64,000 bases of DNA from Rhabdornis inornatus (taxonomy: Eukaryota; Chordata; Aves; Passeriformes; Rhabdornithidae). The position numbers and the translations under genes were made by a program. The notes beneath the pieces were generated by a model, which was not told the DNA's origin, did not search any database, and worked only from the letters and a program-made list of their open reading frames with translations. Location of the stretch: NCBI GenBank assembly GCA_013397075.1, contig VWZS01000321.1, forward strand, positions 830,236-894,235, read 5' to 3'. Shown here piece by piece: positions 1 to 12,600 of the stretch. Numbering within the stretch: position 1 is the first letter of the stretch; every line of letters starts with the position of its first letter.

Positions 1-482
1 TTTTTTTAAATCCTGGGGCAAATGTCTGTAGTCCTGCATTTTGTACCTCTTTCATTCTTACTCTGTGACATCTGTCGTTCCAATATTTGTCTAGAAGAGT
101 GCTTGTCTTTGCTTTTGGAGCATGTACTGCATGGATGTGGTCTTGTAGATGCAGTTCATCTTTGAGCAGTGCTCACCAGTTGTACAGATTGTACTACTGA
201 AGCTGGGTGTGAGTGCTGGAAATTATTATCCCACCTTAGGCAGTATTACGGTATACTGATCTGTCCTGTTCACAGCATGCCTAGGTATTTTTTACGGGAT
301 TTTGTCTGCAATAAATACAGCTTGGCCTTATTGTATACTATAATATATTGGTACATCAGAGCAAGACCAAATACTGTGCAGCTTCCCTTGGATTCTGCTT
401 ACACTTGCACTGATACCCACTGTCTGGTCCTCATTCTTCAGTGCTACTCTTCGTTTCAGACAGACTTTTTTTCTTTGGGCAG
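1..482 (+). other. WDR75: WDR75 intron, partial
   Basis: The window opens inside a WDR75 intron. No earlier WDR75 coding exon can be read here in any frame. The stretch ends in the acceptor TTTGGGCAG at 474-482. The weak open frames in this interval lack similarity to anything I recognise. Confidence 0.7.
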
Positions 483-607
483 ATACATTCCAACTGGTCT
501 CAGTTAAGCTGACAAAAGGAGTAGGCCAAGATCTGGAAGGCAAGGAGCTTTCAGTGGTTCTGGATGGTGTGGGTTCATCAATGAAGCACATTGCTTTTGG
601 AAGAGAA
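483..607 (+). CDS. WDR75: WDR75 coding exon (first in window)
   Basis: It encodes TFQLVSVKL through MKHIAFGRE, the first propeller's segment equivalent to human IFQLVSVKL...CIAFGNE. The acceptor is GGGCAG and the donor GAA|GTATGT. It opens with the last two bases of a split codon and ends in phase 0. Confidence 0.93.
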
Positions 608-3600
608 GTATGTTCACCTTTGTTTATTTTTCTTCTCTGCATTGTTGGTTGGTTGGGTTTTTTTTCCTCTCGAACTCTATGCTGCTTATGCCTTTACACA
701 AAGCACAGCAATACTGTAACAAAACTGAAAGTAAATTAATCAGTGTAAGAAATATACTATCTTTAATACTGCAGAAACAAAAAAGAAACTTTGACACTTG
801 TAATGGGAAAGTATTAACATCAGCTTATGTGTCGTCTTAAGTGTAAAGTACTTTGTAGTGAAATGTGCTTTATTTTTTTCTTATGTGAAAACATAATCTG
901 TATGTCCTAAATGGCTTTACTTTAACAGGGTGCATATGTGGTGTCAGTGAAGGATGTGAACCTCCAAGTTTATTTTTTTAAACGGAAACTGTTGAACAGG
1001 TAAGAACGAGGATGAAGATGTCAGGTATTGATTCAGTCTGATATATCCTAAATGTTTTTTAACTCATGATGTGTGCACATATGACCTCAGATTTGGTTTT
1101 CTGCTGGAGGGGATGTAATCACTGTATAAAAAGCTTCCTCTAGAAGTGAACAGTGAGCAGATCAGTGGCAGTGGTACCTTACCTTTGCAGCTCAGGAACG
1201 TATTTTTTTCAGTTAAATACTTAGGTTGATGCTGACCTGAAATAAGTGACATAGTTTGGGCAGGGCCCAGACAGCGTGAGGGAAGCAGGAGAAAAGGAAA
1301 GAGGGAGAGAAAGAAGCAAAAACTCTTCCAGTGTGATTGAAGGTGAAGAATTAAGGAAATCGAGGAAAATAAGTCTGTCACTATTTTTTGAGAGTGCATG
1401 TAACCATAGCAACTTGAAAATGTTAGTTTTGTTAATCAGAATTATTTTTATGTGCACTGGCTGATCCTTTTGAAGTTTTGTTTTAGAAAAAGCAACCTAA
1501 CTCTTACAATTAAAGTTACTTTCTTTACTTTTGAAGGTTTTCTTTAAGTACAGTGAAGACAAAAGGAGGAGACAATCGCTTCAGTTGTGTTGTGTGCCAT
1601 CCTAAGGAGGATTGCATTGCAACTGGCCATGCTGATGGAAAGATTCGCCTCTGGTATGTGTATTTTGGTTAACTGTGTATCCCATAAACTCCTCTGACTG
1701 TAGGAATTAAGTCAAACCTGAGCAAAGCAGTCTAATTTGTCAATGGCATTGCCATTTTCAGAAGTCAGAATGAGCAATGAACCTGCAGTGCTGGTTCAGT
1801 GTATATGCCAAGTGGAAAAAATGCCTGTGTTTAGTTATGCTCCATTGAATCTAAACTTAGGTGTAAAAGGTAATGCAAAACAGCTGAAATAACTCTTTAT
1901 GGCCAAGTAGAGTCATAAGGAGAGCACACCAGTGATGTGCAGAAGGAAAACATTGCATGGTTAAGTTGCTTCCAGGGCTGAGTTGCTCAGTACATCTGTG
2001 AGGTGTGGACCAGGAGGGTTCTGAAAATCTTTAGTGTGGTTCCTTCCCTCCCCCTGCATCACTTGAGCATAGGATAAACTAGTCTAGAAGTTAGAGGATG
2101 ACAGGATGATACAATTCAATATTTCCTTTTGTTTACTCTGTTGTTGATGTTGTGGGTAAAGAATTGTTTTGTTCTTCTCCACACAGGAGGAATTTCCACC
2201 ACAAAAAAGAGTACACATATTCCACACTGCACTGGCATCATGACATTGTCATGGATCTGGCTTTTACTATGGAGGGTGAGTAAAAGAAAAATAAAAAACA
2301 AAACAAAGCAATAAAAAAAACCTACCAAAAAATCTCCATCAAACAGAACCTTCTTAAATTTGAAGTGTTGCAGCAGACAGGGAAGAATCTATAGAAGCTC
2401 CAAGTTTATCCACTTACTAACAAGTTAATTTCTAGAATTTTAAGTATATCCATGAAGGATCTTAAATAAAAATGAAAGGAGTTATTTTTTTATATGGATT
2501 TTGATTGGCATTTAAAATGTCAAATATCTGCCTTGTATGGTAGAAAGAAAAATCTAACTCCTTCTCCCACCTCTTCTCATCTCCACTCTTCCTCCCCTTC
2601 TGTTTCATTAATAATATTGATGAGTTCTTGTCAGTTTTGCTTGCATCCAAATGAAACAAGCCAGTCTTGTTTGAGCTCAAACTTGCTGCCAGAAATACTA
2701 CACTTTTATCTGAATTGTATTATCTGAACTATTCTCCTTCAGGTATTTCTTACTGCAAAGTATTTCTCACAGCAGGAGAACAATTCAGCCTTATCCTAAC
2801 ACAAATAGCCAGCTGATTCAGAAGCAATGGGATCTACTACTCCCAAAGCATTGCTTAAACTTCACTGTAGACACAATTTCCTGTTACTTAATGCAAGTTT
2901 TTCTAGCAGTTTAACAGGGGATAATGAGAAACATGTCTGTGTGTATTGCCTAGGCTTGATATAATTCTTTACTTGTGACAGTTTAGAAAGTTTTGAGAAA
3001 CTCATATCTGTCTGTTGTAAAGACACAGGCTGCTGACTTTATTTCTTTTTAAGCAAAACCTTTTAACTGTATTTTGTTGCTGGAACAGGAACCAGGTTGC
3101 TGAGTGGTGGAGTTGAATCTGTTCTAGTCCAGTGGCACAATGAATCTTCATGCCAGAAGGATTTCCTGCCTCGTTTGGGGTCTCCTATCGAGTACATCTC
3201 CATGGCCTCTGATGGCGTTCTCTGCTGTACCTTGCACACAGACAACAGTAAGCCAAAACACATCCAAGTATCACTTCAATGGAAATGCAAATCTGTAGGA
3301 GCTTTGTTTTGTTGATTTTGGATTAATTAACTAAGAACTACATAAAATTTTGTTAGTGATCTGAAAAAACAGATGCTTGTTCTTTTGCTTTTTGATCAGT
3401 TCTGTGAATTTGCCTGGTCACTGCTGTAACTTGGCTTTCCACCTTGGTGTCATAAACTGGGAAAATACACATTTACAGTACAGATGGTTACAGTCCCTTT
3501 CCCACCATGAGGTGTGTGCCTTTTGCAAGATTTGGTCTGCTTTTTCTTTCAGGGATATCAATAATCAACAGCAACCTACGGTTTTCCAGAAGTATTCAAG

Positions 3601-6600
3601 GGCTAATCAAAAGTAAGTGCAGTAAAATTTATCTTCCACTTAGAGGGTGGAATGTGTCACTTGACAGCTTTAGTCATTTGTCACCTGATTTTTGTTTCCA
3701 GGTAGGGACGTCAAGACTGGCCTAGTAGTTGATCCTAGAACCAAAGCTTTGGTCCTGAATGGAGAGCCAGGCCACTTGCAGTTCTATTCCCTCCAGAGTG
3801 ACCAACAGTTGTTCAGTGTAAGTGGGATGGACTTGTACCAAAACTTTAACTTACTCAGTCAATAACTTGTGCATCAGAATTTATTTCAAGACTTAATATG
3901 GCAAATGGCAAAAAAACCTTGTGGCTATCCCACAAGGCTGGATTCCAGGCTGAGATGTTCTTGGCTTTATCTCTGACTTCACTTGCTAAGCAAATCTAAG
4001 TACTGATACTGAAAAAAGTACTCTAAAACAGTGTGCTGTCCTGTTAAATGTCAAAAACTTATAGGTAAAACACCTTCAAATTACTTCTCATTTTTTCCTA
4101 CACTTCACATCACTGTGGAATGCACATGCTCTAATTCTTCTTTCCCCACGTGTTGGTGTACTTTGTGCCACGGCCCAGCCAGGTCTAATTGGAGCCTTCA
4201 GAGCATCCTTTCTGCATGGTTCCATGAGTGGGATCTCTTAGAGCTCTACCTGAATTCTGAAATGCAGCCATGGCCTTGCTTTGCAGCTGGACATCGTGCA
4301 GCGGCAGTACATCCACCAGGCGGGTCTGAAGCAGTCCGACCTGGTGAAGGTCGCGTTCAGCGCTCGGGGCACCTGGCTGGCCACAGTCGAGGAGAGCGAA
4401 GAAGTCACTGACCCCGAGCTACAGCTGAAGCTGTGGCTCTACAATGAGGAAATACAAAGGTAATGATAGCAGCTGGCCTCCCAGCTGTCAGTCACACAAA
4501 CGCCTGCACAGAGTTTTTCCAGATCTGGGAAGTTACCATGCACACTACAGCATCTGCAGCACAGCACAGAGTTGCACTGAATACCCATAAGAAATAATTT
4601 CTCTGGATCTGTTTTGCTTACAGTAATCAGAGACTATTGTAACCATGGGACTTAAATTCACATATTTTCTTGGTATTAAAAGTCATGGACCTGACAGAAT
4701 GGCTCTGTAGCTCATACAGTTTTCCCAGCTCTGTGTAATCCATCATTAATTGATTAGTCCTTCTCCAGAAGGTACAGAAGATTATCATTATATTGTTGGT
4801 CTGTGTCTTTAGCTAACATATGCATCTGGTTAATACCCTTTCCTTGATTTTCCTATTTAAAAAATTACATTTTGACTACAAATTTTTATTTTCTTAAAGA
4901 AACAAGGCAAAAGAAAGCTACTACACAGATCAACCACATGACTGATTTTCTAAGTACTGGAAGGACTGCCCAGGGTTCAGGCTGAGTATTTGAGAGATGC
5001 TTCCCTAGTGATAATTCTTGGTGCTAGGCTACTGTATGGGAAACCTGATCTGTTAATGCAATACCATTTAGCTGTCTTAATTAGAAATTCCTTTGATTGT
5101 TCTTCTCCCTGCCCATTCCAGAATCAACTTGAAGTCTTCCCCAAGTTCCAAATGAAATAGAGTTGCAAGCTTCTGTTTTCTTTTCCTATAGCTTTGAGCT
5201 GAACACCAGAATAAACACACCCCATGACAACCACATCACAGACATGTGCTTTCGTGACATGGATGAACTGGGAGATGACTCTCTCATACTGGTGACAACT
5301 GGCAGAGACTGTGTGTTTAAAGTCTGGGTGATGGTAGAAGACACTGATCCAGAAGGTGAGTGTGGCCAAAATATAACTTAGTCTTACTTGCACCTTGTAA
5401 CACAGAACCATGAGAATAACCTGAGTTGGTAAGGATCTACAATGACATTTGAAGTCATGCTGTAGAAGTTAAGACCCTACTCTCATTTGCTTAGTCCCCT
5501 ACATTGATCTGCTGCTGCTGCTGCATGAAGTATTGTGTTCTCCTGAGCATCCTGTGATGGAGTCCTGCCATAGTTCCACAGTATTAGTTTGGTATGGAGG
5601 TTCCTGAAATAGCCAAAGACCTTGGCAAGCTGCTGTTCAAGGGAATGGCAGCCTGTGCTCATTGGTTGAAGAATTGTTTGTGGTAATGATTTTTCCATGC
5701 TGAGAAAATGGATTTTTGTCAGTCTTCTGGGTAGGCTTTTCATTTGAGACTCCTGCTTAAAGGAGCAGGATACAGAATTGTGTTACTCTGTTTGAGCTGA
5801 CTTAGTGTAAAATAATAGCACTTTTGCAATTCTACAGATCCACCATTCAGAGTTCATTTTTTGAACATCCTTCCTTTCCATTAGGTACTTGAACATCATA
5901 GAATGGGTATTTCGGTATTTCTGAGATACTTTTAATAACCAAATTTCAGCTCTTGAAAGACATGCTGATGCTCACTTCTTTCAAACAGACCAGCAGTGTA
6001 TGTTTATTGATTGCTCTTATGCCTTTGGACATGAAATACAAAAGACTTCCAACATGTTAATGTCCTTCTACTTAAATGTTATTACAGTGTCAGGCACATT
6101 AAAGTGAAGTGGCGCTTTCCTGCCACTTGGATGTCTTGTCATTTCATGCCTAAGTAGCTGTGACAGTGGTCTTGCTGAACTGCTTGCAGTTTAGTAATCT
6201 GTTTGTCTTTTCATGGGCAGGTGAGAACATGTTCAAAAGTACTTTGGAGTGCTGGGGTTTCCATTTGACAAACTTTGCCAAACTTTCTCTTTCCAAGCTC
6301 TTTGTTCCTCAGCTGTGGTTGAAGACAGAGAAAGACAAAACCCTGTGTTGTTTACTGTATTAGTAGTAACCCCCTCAATGGTCTCTGAAAGAGTGTTTGG
6401 ATTTGCTTTTTAATAAATTATTCTGAGGCTAAATTATATCTTAACTTAATGAGCAGATACTTTGATCTTGAGTATAGTGTCAGATGGGGATGAAACTTAA
6501 TTTGTTTTTTTCCTTCCACAAAATAGTTTTGTGTCTGCTGACTGGCCTCATCAGGGTGTTTGTATTTTAAGTGACTACAGGGTTCTGTTTTATGGCATAT

Positions 6601-9600
6601 ATAAAAGTACTAATTAGTGGTGACTGCTGTGGTGTATTTGCCCAGTGGGGCAGAAAGGCTCAGGTAGGAAGGCTTGACATGCTGCAGCTTCTCTGCAGCA
6701 AATATTAGTTTACCAAAAAGCTCTTCAGTTGAGATCACTCTGGGGTGTGCTAATTGTAGCAGGTCTCTTGCTGGGCCTCTAGATGGTGCCATGCAGTTGG
6801 AAGTACTCAGTCATTTCTGGCTTTTATTTTTTTTTTTTTTACAGGCAGATCTTTTAATCATCAACTTGTAGCCATTATATAAAAGGGTATCTTAGCATAG
6901 GGTGATTTTTTCCTTTTTTCCCTCATCCTACTCAAATGTTTCAAAAACATGCTGTAGGAATTGTTTTATACTGGGAAATATATGTTAATGTGGTAAGTAC
7001 ATCACTTTGCTCCAGTTTATTTTCTGGTAGCTATCAACAGTGGGAAAGGTGTCCCAACAGAATGCAATGGCAGGTCAACCAACACAAGGAAGCAGGCTGG
7101 TGGGTCACTTGGTGATCCTCAGATTTCCTGTAAATGAACCATGAGCTTTGTTGGACTCAAATGCAAGCTGTGTTCAGATTTGAGTAATGCTTGTGTGTTC
7201 TTGCTAGAGTTATGACAACAATTTTTTCAGAACAATAAGTGTTGAGTCTACTTGAGTATCATTTTACATAACCTCTGCCTCTTTGAGAGCACAGTTAAAG
7301 GAGTTGGCAAACTAAGCATGAATGTTGTACCATGTCAGTCTCAAGGTTCACTGTTCAAATGCAAAACTGAGGACAAATGAAAACCTTACCAGCTGTTTCA
7401 CATATTAGAACTGCTCAGATTCTCTGTACTCTTGTACATTGTAAATTGTGAACGAAAACTACCTTGCTCTTGAGCCTATTTTGCAATAATAATTGGATTC
7501 TTCTTTCTTCATGTATAGACTTGAATTAACTGGCTTGTTTATTCAACACAGCACAGCAGAGTGTGAGCTGGAGCTGTGACTTTGTAGGCAGCTACCACAA
7601 CTACCAAGCTACAAACTGCTGCTTCTCAGAAGATGGCTCTTTGCTTGCTGTTAGCTTTGAAGAAACTGTCACTGTATGGGATTCACTTACTTGGGATCTT
7701 AAGTGTACATTTTGCCATCCACCTGGAAATATAAGGTACATTGTTCATCTGCTCTTTTATGTCTCATTTGAACTCTCAGAAAAGAAAGAATCAATTCATA
7801 GCAGTCCTTGTATATGTTTATAAACATATACATACAAGTACTTAATTTATCAGTCTTAAATTCATATATAGAAAAGACTAAAATGGCTTTAAGGTGGTTG
7901 GTTAAAAATACTGTTAAAAACAAGATCGAATGTTGCAGTTCCTTCTTACTTGCTTATGTCTCCTGTACCTCCCATCCTTAAATCTGTATCATGGAGCACA
8001 CAAGTAATGGGTTGATAGCTCTTCTCTTTTTCCTCATTAATCCAGGGGTGAGTCAAAGTCCTGGAAAAGTGTAAATTCAAGAAGTTGGTTCTTTATTCAT
8101 GTATGCATACATGTAAATAGAAATTATATAAAAAAACCGTAAAGGCATGATGACCTTATCTGTACTATGAAATGCATATCTTGATCCTCTCTAACCTCTG
8201 TTTGAAAATCCATGTTTTCCTGGCAGACTATCCCAGCAATGCTCCATTGTATGCTGTCATGATGAAAGACATTGACATTGTATGGTCACAATATTTTAAA
8301 GACTTTTGACACAAAGAATCATAGCAGCATACAGAGGTTTCTCCCTTCCATGTGTTGTGTATATGTTTGTAAGCTTTTCTTTTGTATGATGTTTATATTG
8401 GTCCTCTAAGATTAGAAATTGAGAAATGTTATTCTGAAACTGGTGTGCAGGAAGACTGTGGGAGGCATGTGAGCCACCAGCTTGGTGCAGTGGCAGGCTT
8501 TTCCCAGGCCAGCTGCCTCATCTTACAACCTTTACCATTTGTTATATTAAAAGGAAATAAATTACTCCAGGAATATAATGTATTACTGTATTACTTGAAA
8601 AACTTCAAAGTTGATATACAAATTCTGTCCCTTACTAGCTTTTTTGAAAATCTTTTTATCATTAGGAGTCATAAGGTTTTCTGTTATTCTCAAACAAGAG
8701 ACTGTGCATTTAAATCACATGCTTTCTTCAACTGGAGCAATTTACAATAACCTTTTTTTTAACTAGTTCTCTTGTTCTAGTTCCTCAACAATAGTAAAAC
8801 TTCTTTAGATATGGAAGTTATTTTCCAATCCCAGTGTAAGCACTTACAATTATGCATGGATTTGTAATTTAAGTGTTTAAAATCCCTCCTTTACATTTGA
8901 ATGCTGTAGAAACATGTAATCCTTACATATTTACACACACTTTAAATCATCAGACTTATCTGATAGTTGTGTGTGGAGTTTCATGCCACTAGAAGTGAAT
9001 GCAAAAAGCAAACTTTGGATTTAGATCCCAAAACTAAATCATAACTGAATGTTTTTTGTGACTTTTGAGTAATTACTACCTAGAAAAACAAAGATGAACT
9101 CTGAAGGTGACTAACTTGTTTTGACTTTTTACTTCTGTAGGAACATCTGCTTTGGGAGACTAACATGTTCCAAGTACCTTATTGGTGCCACTGATTATGG
9201 CTTTCTGTGTTGCTGGAACCTGCTCACTTGTGCATGTAAGATCAGCTTGAATGTGTACCAGAGTAATTTATTATTTGAAATTACTGTGAAACCTTGTAAT
9301 AATTATAATTCAGTTCCAGATTTAACACACTACAAAATACCCTGTGGAAACAGGATGATTTTCATACTTAGGATAGTATCCTGTCCATGTGCATGTGCTT
9401 TGTGTGTGTGTGCAGAATAAATTTTAAGTTAGGTAAACAATAACTCAGAATAGGTAGTATTTCTTACACTTGTGTAGTAGTTTGGTAGCATTTGTGTGGT
9501 TTTATTCACCAGGGAATGAGTGGAGCTGCCTCTTCCAGCACCTAAGGCCCTGTGTGTTGTTTGTTTCACCTTTTGTTTGGCTCCTTTTCACCTCTGGCTC

Positions 9601-12600
9601 TTGCTGTGCTTGCTTTTCAGTGGAATGGAGTGCCCACCTCAACGTTGTAGTTCTGCAACCTGATCCCCTTTCTGAACATATTGCTGCAGTCTCATGGCTC
9701 TCCAAAGAGTCCAGCTGTAAGTACAAAGCCTTCTTTGACAAGTAATAATCAGCAGAATTTAAAACTGGGGAAGCACAATTTCTATAAAAGGTTTTCTTAG
9801 AATTCAGACCATGAAAGTTGGAGAGGGACTTCAGTGTGTGCTTGCAACGGAGCCGTATGTGACAGCAGCATTCAAATGACATGTGTTACCTTTTCTTCCA
9901 GCAGATAGTTTCAGGTACAGGATATATCTCAGGATTAACTACACTTTCTGGGTGTGGGTCTCAAGTGTTCTTAATCCTCTCTTGTAAAGGCAGAACTGTG
10001 CAGCTACATTTTAGAGCTCTGACATTAAATTAACTCTTCCTACAGAAATGTTAATTTCCAAGTATGTTATCTGGACTGGAGTACTGTGAAAGTCCCTTAT
10101 ATTATTGAGTAAAGTTACCCAATTATATTCCTGTAAACTGGTGTTTGGAGGCAATCCTGGCGTTCCTGACTTGATATGCAGGGCTTTGACAGCTAGCCAG
10201 GAGTGTAAGAATTTCCTGATTTAAAAAGAAGATATTCTTGGTTTTGCAGTGTTTGTGTTTAAACCAAATGAGCCATGGCCGATCTACATCCAGAGAAATC
10301 TTTGTAAAGAAAAGATCCTGCTTGCTGCCTTTGTTCCAAGAGATGAACCTGAAATTGCAAGCTCAGGAAAATACCTTTGGCTAAGAAAATCCCAGCTGTT
10401 TTTTCTTACAGATACACAAGTAAGAAATAGTAATTGGTAGGTGGTTCCTGGGGAAAATCTGTTTTCTTTGAAATGGATTGATAAGAGTTCAGAGTTCTGC
10501 TTATGAGCACAGGAGTTCTTTTTTTTGATTTCAAGTCATTGTAAGCTTTGTTGAAAGCTTTCAACTGCCAAAACAGCCTAAGCTCAGAGTTATTTACTGG
10601 TTTTCTATGGTGAATAATTAATGCTGCGTCATTGATACAAGACACTAGATAACTTGGGAACATTGCCTATGCTGTTTAACTTAAACAAGCACCCAGAAGC
10701 TGTATGAATTATTGCTGATTATTCAAATGTTCCATGTGATATTCAGTTTCCCTGTAATTTCTGGGTGGGGTGGATTTCTGCTTGTTTTCCCAAAAAGTCC
10801 ATAGAATCTCTAGGTCCATCCTTGCTTCTCTTCAGTTTCTTTACAAAAGAAAGAGGAAGAGATGGTTTTGCCTCTTACACATGACTGATAAAGCTTTTGG
10901 GCCAGTTGGAAGCTTGTGTAGGCAAGGTATGGAAATATGGAAAGCAGTTTCACATATGATAACTGTGCTACATCCTTCTGTATTTTAGGAGCTAATGACA
11001 CTTAGCACAACGTCTCTGGAAGAAAGGCTCACGCCATCAAGCAAACAGGTACCTCTCATAGAAGTTCTGACTCAGATGGACAGAGCAGTTCAAAATTCTG
11101 ATGGTCATTTTGTCATATTGAAATTCCCCTTTGTCATGAAAATGTACACCAGATCCTTACCTGGAGTCACAGGCACTTAGCTGAAGGGGCAGTAAGCTGG
11201 ATTTGCTTATTTTTTGACAAGTCGTCAAAAGCTGTTTGTAAAAATTTTTTTAAAGAATCAGTAAGCTACTCTCCATCTTCCCTGGGGGGGGGAAAGAATA
11301 GTTTTCTAAATTATTCAGGTTACACAAATGAAGAAATGAAGCAAAATGTTTAAGTTCTTATCTTGGTTTCTGTAACACTTGGAACCTTGAGTGTGGTCTG
11401 AACTATGTATGCTTTCTGATGGGGATGAACAGTTGTCAGTTAATTGTGACTTACCAGTGAGAAGGAGTTCCAGAATTGCATTCCAGTATGTATTTCTGGG
11501 AAATCGTTTGTTTTTTTTAATTCATGTTGAAGAAGTGTTTCATGCTCACTTGAAACAGAAACATTTGATTGATTTGGTTGGTTAGATAAAATAGATCAAA
11601 GTAGAAGTTGGTATCTTTCTAATACAAAATGCTGTGGGAATGTGGGCATAAGCAATCAGTTTCTTTGGAGGGTGGGGAAATAATTTGGTGATCAGATTAA
11701 TGCATATTGATGTAGGAAAATGCCAAAAGTCAAGGTGCCATGTTTTGCTTCCCATTACATAATTGAATCTCTCTGCAGATGATGCTGGAGTATAAATGAT
11801 CTTTTGGTTCTAAGTGGAATCAGAAAAACCCATCCTTTGGTTTTCTGGCACATGCACCACCTTCCATACTTGGAAATTAATAGGTAGATCAGCAAACTAA
11901 AATCTAGAGTTCTTGGGTCCAGATTCTGGAGAGTTTTGCAGCCCTCTGTGCAGGATTCTCTCCAGACACCTGACAGAGAATGAGTACAAAGAGCCACGTA
12001 GCTCAGTTGAGTTAAATTTGAGTGTAGAGTTTTCACACCTGGATTTATTCTGAATTTTAGTAACTTAAAAGGAGATAGATTTGTGACACTAAAATTCTAC
12101 TTCCATTTTTCAAGCTGGCAGTAGAAGAAAGTCTTCCTGTGACACCATTTAGTTTGCTGTTGGGAAAGCACAGACGTCAGCAAGCACAGGAGGATACAGA
12201 CCCTGGAAAACTAGTTGTTCACAATAAGCAGGAGCAAGCTTCACCTGCTGTCAAAGAGGTAGGAGTAATTACAGTAAATGGACAAGCAAAATCCCGACAA
12301 ACAAAATCTTTCATAAAGCTTCTGTTTTATCTTTGCAGCTTTTGCACACTCCAGCACACGTTTTGCCATCTGCTTCCTTCCTCTGCACTATATTTATTAA
12401 CTCATTGCTCATCTCCAAAGAGAACAAAAGGTAAGAAAAGTTCAAGAACTTTGCTTAGTTTTCAAAGTTATTTTGAATTATGTACATCTTTGTTCAAAGT
12501 GTAAAAGCAGTTTTCCAACACTCTTTATCTATTCAGTAAGTTAATAGAATGTGTGGTAATGGTCTGGCTGTTTAGTGTATTGGCTCTTTTGTTGCTATTA

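Noticed and set aside
5890..5906. CATCATAGAATGGG, similar to the CR1 3' end
   Set aside because: About 12 bp of match with unrelated flanks; too short to be a supported element.
8140..8260. Box C-like ATGATGA near 8147 and 8255 in a WDR75 intron, possible C/D snoRNA
   Set aside because: No CTGA box D at a suitable distance and no terminal stem could be found.
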